From positions 3,038,001-3,102,000 of the forward strand of contig NZ_AP019777.1 of NCBI RefSeq assembly GCF_019669905.1: a stretch of 64,000 nucleotides of DNA, given 5' to 3'. A program made the position numbers and the translations under genes. The DNA comes from Methylomonas koyamae. Its GTDB lineage: Bacteria > Pseudomonadota > Gammaproteobacteria > Methylococcales > Methylomonadaceae. The notes under the pieces are model-generated. The model had not been told where the DNA came from. It was given only the letters and a program-made list of their open reading frames with translations, and made no database searches. Shown in pieces: positions 54,996 through 62,361 of this stretch (the first letter of the stretch is position 1; every line of letters starts with the position of its first letter).

Positions 54996-56573
54996 TCATT
55001 TTTTCGCTTTCTTTGGATCGAATGATTCAATCGCGAAATAATCTTCGGATGAATGTACTTTTACATTTTTACGCCACGGGCGCTTTTCTTCTTCTGAAAG
55101 GATGGAATCGACAATTCTAATAATTGACCTCTTTTCCCAGAGATCAGCCCTTGGGTAATACTGTCTTATTTCCAAGACATCGGTTCTTGTTGTATTTTCC
55201 GAAAGAGCATCCAAGACCGCTCGCCCGATATATGCTCCTGAATTTCTTTTTAAACTACGAAACAACTCCATCAATGAGCTGGCATTTGAAAACCCTTTTG
55301 TGCCCAGGAGTCTGACGATAGAAATTAACATGTATTCCGGATACTTCGCACCTTCTGACAAAATATCTGAGAAATAGCCTTTTATTGACTCCTTTAACGC
55401 GACTGGAATAAGGGGTTCTTTCTTGATAAGAAGATCTACGAGCAAAGGGGTGAACTGAGGAAACTTCTCGACCAAAGATTGATACAGAGAGAGCTTGCTG
55501 TAATCGCCACTTGCGACAACAATCCGGAGAAATCTCCTAACATCATCAGGCTGCAAGATTTCGTTTGTCGTGATTTTCTTTTCTAATTCCTCGGTTGCAA
55601 CCTCTTTGAGTTCGGAAATATCGCGTTCGGACAACTCTCTGAATTTGGTAGGGATAGTACCTGAGTAGCCAACAATTATTCGCCCTTGGCGAAGTTCATT
55701 TGCAACCTGCCTTGCCTCCTCAGATATAGCTGTTGACGATTTAGATTTCTTGGAAACATCTTCGATAACTGTTTTTGCTGGATTTACAGTTAAACCCTCC
55801 AAATATAATCTTTCTACCAAGATCGTTAGCCATGCGTGAGCAGTTTTGGCATCAGGGGCGAAAAGACGATAATCATCCACGAATCTGCAGAATTGGACTT
55901 TTAATGAACGCAAATAATCATCTACGGAAGTCAAGGCCGCTTCTGCCAGGATTCTGCTCGCGTTGCCTCCAATAGGAAGACTATATGAATCTCTATTCGC
56001 CCAGAACAACAACAACTCGTTGGTGAGTTTTATCAGTTTGTTGTCGATTGGGAGACTAAGCAGTGTTGATTCAAGGCGATGAAGATTCAGACGATCATAG
56101 AAGTTGGATATGTCACATTTAACAAGCACCTTGACCCTTCGGCTTTTTTGTCGCTCCGAGACATGTGCTTGAAAAGAAGTGTAATTGTACTTGGGGTCAA
56201 AAAGGTAACCGCCTTTGGGTTTGAACCTATAGGAAAAAACAACATTATTTCTTTTTTCAATACGGTGCTTCTCAATAACATCTGCGTACATCAGTACAAG
56301 AGCCAGATAAGTTATTGTATCGACTGGTTGAATCAGCGCGGCACGACGGAAATCATAGGCATCCTTTTTGGGAAAAAGGACGTGGCTGATTGGGTATACT
56401 TTTAGGCCAGCTAAAGAGTTGGAATTGATTCTTGCCTTGATTTGGTCAGATAAGAGCACACGGAAATGCTCATTTTTCAACAATGACACTTCGAAAGGCG
56501 TGGTAAAGATATCCGTCAGCCCCTCCTTACGGATATTATCTAGGGCTAATTCGATTGCCTTGTCGATGTTCAA
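54996..56573 (-). CDS. Stand-alone reverse transcriptase, Abi/unknown-group type
   Basis: A 525-residue RNA-directed DNA polymerase. Motif A is VKCDISNFYDRL (D154), motif B is LPIGGNASRILAEAAL (199-214), and motif C is FCRFVDDYRLF with D233-D234; GLTVNPAKT is the following motif. Residues about 290-525 form a helical extension with repeat-like leucine spacing. There is no maturase, integrase or retron-type VTG motif, so it is neither a group II intron nor a typical retron. Similar single-gene RTs with helical tails are found among antiphage systems (Abi, DRT/UG). GC is well below the surroundings, suggesting transfer. Its upstream region holds tandem dyad repeats. Confidence 0.85.
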   Translation of the reverse strand: MNIDKAIELALDNIRKEGLTDIFTTPFEVSLLKNEHFRVLLSDQIKARINSNSLAGLKVYPISHVLFPKKDAYDFRRAALIQPVDTITYLALVLMYADVIEKHRIEKRNNVVFSYRFKPKGGYLFDPKYNYTSFQAHVSERQKSRRVKVLVKCDISNFYDRLNLHRLESTLLSLPIDNKLIKLTNELLLFWANRDSYSLPIGGNASRILAEAALTSVDDYLRSLKVQFCRFVDDYRLFAPDAKTAHAWLTILVERLYLEGLTVNPAKTVIEDVSKKSKSSTAISEEARQVANELRQGRIIVGYSGTIPTKFRELSERDISELKEVATEELEKKITTNEILQPDDVRRFLRIVVASGDYSKLSLYQSLVEKFPQFTPLLVDLLIKKEPLIPVALKESIKGYFSDILSEGAKYPEYMLISIVRLLGTKGFSNASSLMELFRSLKRNSGAYIGRAVLDALSENTTRTDVLEIRQYYPRADLWEKRSIIRIVDSILSEEEKRPWRKNVKVHSSEDYFAIESFDPKKAKK

Positions 56574-56607
56574 GATATTCCTCTATGAAATATAACTATT
56601 AATTATT

Positions 56608-56733
56608 AGGCAAATCTGCCCGTATACGCTGATATTAACCGCGTTTTCAGGCACTTGTGCTTGCGTATTCGGAAAAGTGGGCATATTTGCCTCGATAACT
56701 TGATATTGGCGGCCAATTCAGGCAAGTTTGCCT
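56608..56733. repeat. Degenerate 71-bp tandem repeat carrying four GGCA-N6-TGCC-like dyads
   Basis: Dyads AGGCAAATCTGCCC (56608), AGGCACTTGTGCTT (56649), GGGCATATTTGCCT (56679) and AGGCAAGTTTGCCT (56720) are spaced 41, 30 and 41 bases. The first two and last two form two copies of a unit with shared TGATATT and TTCAGGCA segments. They lie between the divergent starts of the reverse transcriptase and RayT genes. Confidence 0.8.
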
Positions 56734-56802
56734 GCGTAAAAAATGCCGCTGACTCTATCAGGTAGAATTTTTGTGTCAACTGAAAACGCCCAACCCTAAG
56801 CC

Positions 56803-57336
56803 ATGACCCGCAGCCGCTACCGAGTCCTGCAAAACCCCAGTCCGCACTTTATGACCGCGACGATCAACCATTGGCTGCCGCTGTTTACCCGGCCGGCGAC
56901 GGTTAATATCGTGCTGGATTCCTGGCGGTTTTTGCAGCGCGAAAACGGGTTTCAACTGTACGGCTATGTGATCCTGGAAAACCATCTGCATTTGATCGCC
57001 GCGTCGGCGGATTTGAGCCGAGACATGCAGCGCTTTAAGGCTTATACCGCCAAGCAAATCATCGCCTATCTACAACAAAGCGGCTCGGCGCGGGTGTTGG
57101 AGTTATTGGCGTTGTTGAAGCGGCCGCATAAGACCGAGAGCGAGTTTCAGGTGTGGGAAGAAGGCAATCATCCGCAACTGATCGAAACCGAGGCGGCGAT
57201 GCGGCAGAAGCTGGATTACATCCACCGGAATCCGGTAGAGCGCGGTTATGTCGATTTACCGGAGCATTGGCGCTACTCCAGCGCGCGGAATTATGCGGGG
57301 TTGGAAGGCTTGATCGAGGTGGTTCGGGAATGGTGA
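56803..57336 (+). CDS. REP-associated tyrosine transposase (RayT)
   Basis: A 177-residue IS200/IS605-like Y1 protein. The HUH motif is ENHLHLIAA (H61, H63) and the catalytic tyrosine is Y139 in KLDYIHRNPVERG, a RayT signature. Such single-copy enzymes cut and join REP palindromes. Palindromes matching those at 54336-54449 begin nine bases after its stop. Confidence 0.92.
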   Translation: MTRSRYRVLQNPSPHFMTATINHWLPLFTRPATVNIVLDSWRFLQRENGFQLYGYVILENHLHLIAASADLSRDMQRFKAYTAKQIIAYLQQSGSARVLELLALLKRPHKTESEFQVWEEGNHPQLIETEAAMRQKLDYIHRNPVERGYVDLPEHWRYSSARNYAGLEGLIEVVREW

Positions 57337-57344
57337 TCGAGTCG

Positions 57345-57395
57345 GGAAGCTGGAGCTTCCGAAGGAGTGGGTTCCCAAGCTGGAGCTTGGGAACC
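57345..57395. repeat. Tandem REP-like palindromes next to rayT
   Basis: GGAAGC-TGGA-GCTTCC at 57345-57360 and GGTTCCCAAGC-TGGA-GCTTGGGAACC at 57370-57395, separated by GAAGGAGTG. The larger one matches the family at 54336. Confidence 0.85.
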
Positions 57396-57719
57396 AGAAA
57401 CCAGAAAATACTGAGCGAGTTTATTCGCAAGCTGACGTCAACCTCGCCCTACGCCAATGGTTCCACCAAGCCATTTGTCGCAAACTCGTCCCTCTGTTAG
57501 CTGAATTGTTGCCAAAACCACCAAGCGCGCTCCGTACGACTTGACCAACTCGGTGGCTTCTTTGGCCGGCAGCTTAGCGCCCTACCCCAAAAACCATATA
57601 AATCAACGGTTAGCGGCATATAGAGCGCTTTTACCTAGGCGGACCGTAGCGCGCCCTCCCAACGCAAGAGTGGAGTAAATTTTGCTTTGCTGATTGGGAC
57701 GACAATCCGAGGCTAAACG
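57396..57719. other. Gene-free upstream region of the flavodoxin gene
   Basis: Holds a -24/-12 element (57671-57686). Imperfect NifA-like sequences occur at 57476-57491 (TGTCGCAAACTCGTCC, right half degraded) and 57507-57522 (TGT-N10-ACC). No gene. Confidence 0.45.
57671..57686 (+). promoter_or_regulatory. Sigma-54 (-24/-12) promoter of the flavodoxin gene
   Basis: TGGAGTAAATTTTGCT has GG and GC at the invariant spacing and a perfect TTGCT -12 box, 34 bases before the ATG. The CAC of the -24 box is not conserved. Confidence 0.6.
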
Positions 57720-58268
57720 ATGAACAAAATCGGCATTTTCTACGGAACCGAACAAGGCATGACCGAGATGATGGCTCAAGTCATGTACCGAGTGCTGGGC
57801 GACGATATCGCCAGCGAACCGGTAAACGTCAATCGGGCGTCGGTCGCTCAGCTATTAAGTTACCAGGCCTTGATTCTGGGCATACCCAGCTACGGGGTCG
57901 GCGAAATTCCCGGCCGGACCACCGGCAGCGAAGAAGGCAACTGGGAGGAATTCTTGTTCCGGCTGGACGAAGCCGATCTGTCCGGCAAACGCATTGCCTT
58001 GTTTGGCTTGGGCAATCAGCAAAAATATTATGATCGCTTCGCCGGTTCCTTAATTCATTTGTACCACTACGTGGCCGGCTACGGCGCCGAGGTGGTGGGC
58101 GCCTGGAGCACGGACGGCTACCACTTTACCTATTCCAACTCGGTGGTGGACGGCAAATTTGTCGGCTTGGTTCTGGACCACCACAATCAACCAGAGCTGA
58201 CCAAATCGCGGATTCTGGATTGGCTGGATCAAATAAAACCGGCATTGCTGGAGAAGCTAGACTGTTAA
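57720..58268 (+). CDS. Long-chain flavodoxin
   Basis: A 182-residue FMN electron carrier. The phosphate loop is GTEQGMTE (9-16) where the usual form is GTxTGNTE; PSYGVGEIPG, LFGLGNQQKYYDRF and the long-chain insertion (YSNSVVDGKFVGLVLD) are typical. With a sigma-54 promoter it may be the electron donor to nitrogenase (NifF type), but a general role cannot be excluded. GAGG lies before the ATG. Confidence 0.9.
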   Translation: MNKIGIFYGTEQGMTEMMAQVMYRVLGDDIASEPVNVNRASVAQLLSYQALILGIPSYGVGEIPGRTTGSEEGNWEEFLFRLDEADLSGKRIALFGLGNQQKYYDRFAGSLIHLYHYVAGYGAEVVGAWSTDGYHFTYSNSVVDGKFVGLVLDHHNQPELTKSRILDWLDQIKPALLEKLDC

Positions 58269-58431
58269 AGCCTACAAACCTGTTCGCCAGTACGTCCTGT
58301 AGCTATTGAGCGGGGCGCACCGCATAAGGCTTTGACAGGCTACGCCCAAGCGGAATACTCGCATCGCTGCCCCGCGCCGTTCCGAAACGAAAGAAGGATC
58401 GTTCGGCGGTGGCGCGGACAGTAAACCACTA

Positions 58432-60138
58432 TCAAGCCGCTTGATCCACCAACTCCAAGCCCCGGAACACCGAACAACGAATAAACACGTCCAAGGTCGG
58501 CGCCAGTTGCTTTTGCATGCAGAACTTGGCGACCAGTTTGGTCAGGCCCTTGATATCGCGCCCGGAGGCGCCGGGGAACAAGTCCACCAGTTGCTCGATC
58601 AGGTCGTCCGCGACCGGCAGCGAGAACTGTTCGGTCATCACTTTCCAGATTTTGCGGCGGTCGGCGCTGTTCGGCGAGTGGTAACGGATCATCGCGATGC
58701 AGCGGGAAATGATGGCTTCGTCGATGTCGTCGACCCGATTGGTGGTCAGGAACAACAGGCCATTGAAGTATTCCAGCACCCGCAGGAACACGCCTACCAC
58801 GGCGTTGGAAGCCAAGTTGTCGGCGCGCTTTTTGATGTAGACGTCGGCCTCGTCGATCAGCATCACTGCGCCCCAGCGTTGGGCGCGAATCAAAGTTTCC
58901 TTCAGAGTTTTTTCCATTTCGGCGACGTTCAAACCGAGCTGGCCGGAATGCACCCGGTACAGCGGCCGCTTGATGATTTCCGAATAGACCTCGGCGGTCA
59001 GCGTCTTGCCGACCCCGGCCGGCCCGGCGCACAGCACCGTAGTGCCGCCGGATTTGCCTTCGACGATGTCGTCCATCAGCATGTCCATTTCGGCGGTCAA
59101 GATGTCGATCAAGTCGGTTTGCTCCGGCGGCAGAATCAGTTTTTGTTTCAGTTCCGGTTGGTAGACGTAGGGCTGCATATCGTCGACATGGACCCAGACG
59201 TGGTGATGCAATTCCAGATGAAACAGCAGGATGTAGCCGTGCACCGGCAATTCGGTGAACAAGCCCTTGCCGACCTCGGCCTTGGCTTGTTCCATCTGGC
59301 TTTCGGTCTTGCTGTCGTAGCGCATGCTTTTGCCGGCCTTGCGCAAATAGGTGCCGAAGATGTCGCCGGAGGCTTCCAGCGTCAACGCCCGGTCGGCCAG
59401 GATGTTCTCGTCGTTGACCAGCCGGCAGGCGCCGCCGCCGGACGACAGTACCACGGTGTTTTTGCGGGTCCAGTCGCTGCTGCGGTGGCTGGCGGTCGGG
59501 TCTTCGGCATAAATGCCGGTACCCCAGCCGGAAAATTGCTCGCCGTAACGGCCGCGCCATTCGAAATAGCGGGCGGCGGCTTCGTCGTAGCTGGCGATCA
59601 AAGCTTCGGTTTCTTTTAAATAGCCCTTGCCGGCGAAGATTTCCGGGATGGTTTTGTGGTCCAGATCCTTGCCGCGGATGACCAGGGTTTCGATGGCGAT
59701 CTTACCCTTGCTGTTGGCTTTTAATTCGATCAGGATACGGCCGGCCTCTTCCTCGCCCGGCGGGGTGTAATCGACCCGGGTAATCAAATAAGCCAAGGTG
59801 CGGCCGCCGTGCTCGACGTGAAACAACCAACCGCGAATCGCACCGTCCAGCAAATAATGAGCGATGTCCGGCAGCAATTTTTCCAGGTCGTCCGGGCCGT
59901 AGCGGCGCTGGTCGTCGCTGAAGGCGTGCTGCAACGCGGTCAGTAACGCGGCCTGTTGCTGCAGGCTCTCGCCTTGCTGGGCGTAAATGCCGGCCAAGGT
60001 CGCCATCTCGGCGCTGCTGAGCTGGTCGTAAAACACCAGAGCCTTGCTGCCAAAGCGCAGTTGCTCGCTCAGGCCGTTCAGGCGCGGGTGGGCGGCCAAC
60101 AATTGCTGGAGATGCGGTTTTTCTATGGACAGTTTCAT
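58432..60138 (-). CDS. AAA family ATPase, unknown target
   Basis: A 568-residue protein. The C-terminal AAA module (about 370-545) has Walker A GPAGVGKT, Walker B VMLIDEADVYI and the arginine-finger region ISRCIAMIRYH. The 330-residue N-terminal part matches nothing I know. The ATG at 60138 is chosen for the AAGGAA about seven bases upstream; the frame is open to 60207. It converges with the flavodoxin gene. Resembles ATPases that remodel protein complexes. Confidence 0.82.
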   Translation of the reverse strand: MKLSIEKPHLQQLLAAHPRLNGLSEQLRFGSKALVFYDQLSSAEMATLAGIYAQQGESLQQQAALLTALQHAFSDDQRRYGPDDLEKLLPDIAHYLLDGAIRGWLFHVEHGGRTLAYLITRVDYTPPGEEEAGRILIELKANSKGKIAIETLVIRGKDLDHKTIPEIFAGKGYLKETEALIASYDEAAARYFEWRGRYGEQFSGWGTGIYAEDPTASHRSSDWTRKNTVVLSSGGGACRLVNDENILADRALTLEASGDIFGTYLRKAGKSMRYDSKTESQMEQAKAEVGKGLFTELPVHGYILLFHLELHHHVWVHVDDMQPYVYQPELKQKLILPPEQTDLIDILTAEMDMLMDDIVEGKSGGTTVLCAGPAGVGKTLTAEVYSEIIKRPLYRVHSGQLGLNVAEMEKTLKETLIRAQRWGAVMLIDEADVYIKKRADNLASNAVVGVFLRVLEYFNGLLFLTTNRVDDIDEAIISRCIAMIRYHSPNSADRRKIWKVMTEQFSLPVADDLIEQLVDLFPGASGRDIKGLTKLVAKFCMQKQLAPTLDVFIRCSVFRGLELVDQAA

Positions 60139-60179
60139 CGATTTATTCCTTATCAAAGCGGCGAAATTCAAAAACTTCT

Positions 60180-60345
60180 GGTTCCCACGCGCCGCGTGGG
60201 AATACATATCGGCCGCGCGGCGGTCACTTTGTTAGCGGTTGCCGCAGCGCGGCTGCCCAGAGTTACTACGCAGAAAACTAGGTACGCACCGCGTACCTTT
60301 TGCAGTCTTGCCAATCGGAGCCCGTCGAGGTACGCATTGCGTACC
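60180..60345. repeat. Cluster of short palindromes
   Basis: GGTTCCCACGC-GCC-GCGTGGGAA at 60180-60202, related to the RayT-type palindromes, and two copies of GGTACGC-NNN-GCGTACC at 60281-60297 and 60329-60345. They fill the gap between the AAA ATPase and the Fe-S protein genes. Confidence 0.75.
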
Positions 60346-61704
60346 CTACGTCTGAGAAGGTAAGGCAAGACAAAGTAATTCCGATAAATGCAGCGGTTTG
60401 GCAAAGCCACCGCCGACGATTTGTTCGCGGCAGGAAAACCCGCTACCGACCAGCAAGGCATCCGGCTCGGCGCGCAAGGCCGGGAACAAAGCCTGCTCGG
60501 CCATCGCTTGCGCGTCGGCGTAATGTTCGGCTTCGACGCCGAAATTGCCTGCCATGCCGCAACAGGACGATTCGATCAGTTCGAACGACAGCTCGGGAAT
60601 CTGCTTCAAGAGTTTACGCACCGCTTTAATCGAGCCGACCGCTTTTTGGTGGCAATGGCCGTGCAGCAGCACGCGGGATAGCTTAGGGATGGCCTGGAAC
60701 GCCAAAGTCCAGCGCTTGGCGCTTTGTTCGCGAACGATGAACTCTTCCAGCAACACGACTTTCTCGGCCAATTTACGGGCCGATTCGCCCAAGTCCAGTT
60801 TCAGGTATTCGTCGCGCAAACTCAGAATGCAGGACGGCTCCAGGCCGACGATGCTGCGGCCGGCCTCGATGTGTTCCGCCAGCGCGGCCAGCATCCGGCG
60901 GGCTTCGGTCCGGGCCTGGTCCAGCATGCCGTTGGAAAAATAGGTGCGGCCGCAGCATAGCGGCCGCCGGTCTTTATCGTCTGCGGCCGGCGCAGCGACG
61001 TGGACATGGTAGCCGGCCGCGGTCAACAGTTGTCTCGCGGCGTCGGCCGAAGCCGGATTGAAGTAATAGTTAAACGTATCGACCAGCAGCACTACTTGCC
61101 GCTCGGCCAATTCCGGATGCAAGGCCAAGCGCGACTGTTTCGGTATCCGAAACGGCGATGGCGCCGGCAGTGGCAATTCGGCCTTGGCGCTGATGCCCAA
61201 AGCGGTTTGGGCCAGCTTGGCCAGCAGCGGCGAACGGTTGCGCCAAGCGATCCAGCGGCGCAATCCCGGCCAGGCCAACAGTTTGGGCAGATGGCCCCAC
61301 AGTTTGCGCCGCAACGGCAAACCGCGCCGGGCGGCTTGCTGGGCCAGAAATTCGGCCTTGATCGCCGCCATGTCCACCTCGTTTTCGCATTCGCGCTTGC
61401 AGCCCTTGCAAGCCACGCACAACTCCATCGCCGCAACCAGTGCCGGGTCGAACAAGGCTGCCGGATCGTCGGCGTTCAGTGCCGCTTTCAATAATTTGAC
61501 CCGGCCGCCCGGCGACAAATCCGGATTGCCGCTGACGCGATAACTCGGGCACATCACGCCTTTGTCGACGTGTTGCTGGCACTGCTTGCTGCCGATGCAC
61601 ACCGCCACCGCCTTGGCAAAATCGGCGCCGTGCTTGGGAATGTCGGCGTAGGCGTCGCCCATGCCGGCGTTGCGGTAGGACGACCAATCGAGGAACAGCT
61701 TCAT
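60346..61704 (-). CDS. Stand-alone CCG-type Fe-S protein (GlpC/YdiJ C-terminal half)
   Basis: A 452-residue protein. Two 4Fe-4S sites are visible: CIGSKQC with a distal GVMCPSY, and CVACKGCKREC. Two CCG-type cysteine-rich domains follow, with RPLCCGRTYFSNG and ESSCCGMAGNFG. The layout equals the C-terminal half of large FAD-linked oxidases such as YdiJ (2-hydroxyacid dehydrogenases); the FAD half is absent here and no FAD-binding gene adjoins. It may pair with a flavoprotein encoded elsewhere. Confidence 0.82.
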   Translation of the reverse strand: MKLFLDWSSYRNAGMGDAYADIPKHGADFAKAVAVCIGSKQCQQHVDKGVMCPSYRVSGNPDLSPGGRVKLLKAALNADDPAALFDPALVAAMELCVACKGCKRECENEVDMAAIKAEFLAQQAARRGLPLRRKLWGHLPKLLAWPGLRRWIAWRNRSPLLAKLAQTALGISAKAELPLPAPSPFRIPKQSRLALHPELAERQVVLLVDTFNYYFNPASADAARQLLTAAGYHVHVAAPAADDKDRRPLCCGRTYFSNGMLDQARTEARRMLAALAEHIEAGRSIVGLEPSCILSLRDEYLKLDLGESARKLAEKVVLLEEFIVREQSAKRWTLAFQAIPKLSRVLLHGHCHQKAVGSIKAVRKLLKQIPELSFELIESSCCGMAGNFGVEAEHYADAQAMAEQALFPALRAEPDALLVGSGFSCREQIVGGGFAKPLHLSELLCLALPSQT

Positions 61705-61868
61705 AGGCGTTATGCAATCGAAAACCTATGCCAAGCAAAATCGGCGCCAGCAATGGTCAAGGCTAATGCGCTGCGCTAACCGCGGCATCGGCAAGCAAAA
61801 CCACGCTATTGGGAACGGTGGAACCGGCTGCGCAAGTCATTTGCGGTTGCCGATCAGCGAAGCGCTAA

Positions 61869-61884
61869 TGTCGCAAATCCGACA
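61869..61884. promoter_or_regulatory. NifA-type upstream activator site
   Basis: TGTCGCAAATCCGACA, exact TGT-N10-ACA, differs by one base from the site at 38576-38591. It is 83 bases upstream of a -24/-12 promoter. The rest of the 61705-62015 gap shows no gene. Confidence 0.75.
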
Positions 61885-61966
61885 AAGCGGTGCGGCGGCG
61901 GACGATTTACCACAGCGATAACAAGCTTAATCGACGGCAAACCGCGCCACTGGCCGCGGCAAATTT

Positions 61967-61982
61967 CGGCACAATATTTGCG
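61967..61982 (+). promoter_or_regulatory. Sigma-54 (-24/-12) promoter
   Basis: CGGCACAATATTTGCG keeps the full GGCAC -24 core and TTTGC -12 core with exact GG-N10-GC spacing. It is 34 bases before the GTG of the next gene. Confidence 0.78.
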
Positions 61983-62015
61983 GAAATTAGGCTTTTATTT
62001 TGCGAGGAGCATTAC

Positions 62016-62324
62016 GTGGAATTGGATAACTGTGCCTGCCGTTATTTCATCAGCTACAGCGGCGTCAAATTACCGCTGAAACTGGTCAACGAACTGCCCG
62101 ACGAAAGCCACCTGGAAAATCGCAACACCTACTTCCGCGGCTTTTTCGACGGCAACGAACGCCTGTTGCTGCTGGAAAAACTGGTCTACGGCGACGTCGA
62201 ACTGCGCCACCGCTACCGTTACCACGCGAACGGCGCATTGGCCGACGCCGAAATTACCGATGCCGACGGCGAGATCGACATACTCAGGTTCGACGAGAAC
62301 GGCGCGGCCATCGCAGCCGGCTGA
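62016..62324 (+). CDS. 102-residue protein under NifA/sigma-54 type control
   Basis: A small soluble protein starting ELDNCACRYFISYSG, with KLPLKLVNELPD and a repeated RYRYHANGAL/ITDADGEIDILRF strand pattern. It resembles a small uncharacterised family (possibly DUF6156). The GTG at 62016 has AGGAG six bases upstream, an excellent site; the frame is open to 61890 without support. The NifA-type site and sigma-54 promoter suggest expression during nitrogen fixation. Confidence 0.78.
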   Translation: MELDNCACRYFISYSGVKLPLKLVNELPDESHLENRNTYFRGFFDGNERLLLLEKLVYGDVELRHRYRYHANGALADAEITDADGEIDILRFDENGAAIAAG

Positions 62325-62361
62325 GCGGACGCGGCGCCGCAAACGGCTGCCCTCCCCGCCT

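Noticed and set aside
54996..56573. Group II intron or retron
   Set aside because: No maturase or endonuclease domain, no intron ends recognised, and no retron-type VTG motif. The helical C-terminal extension fits Abi/UG-type RTs better.
61705..61760. Minus-strand sigma-54 promoter for the Fe-S protein
   Set aside because: TTGGCA is present on the minus strand but no GC lies at the required distance from its GG.
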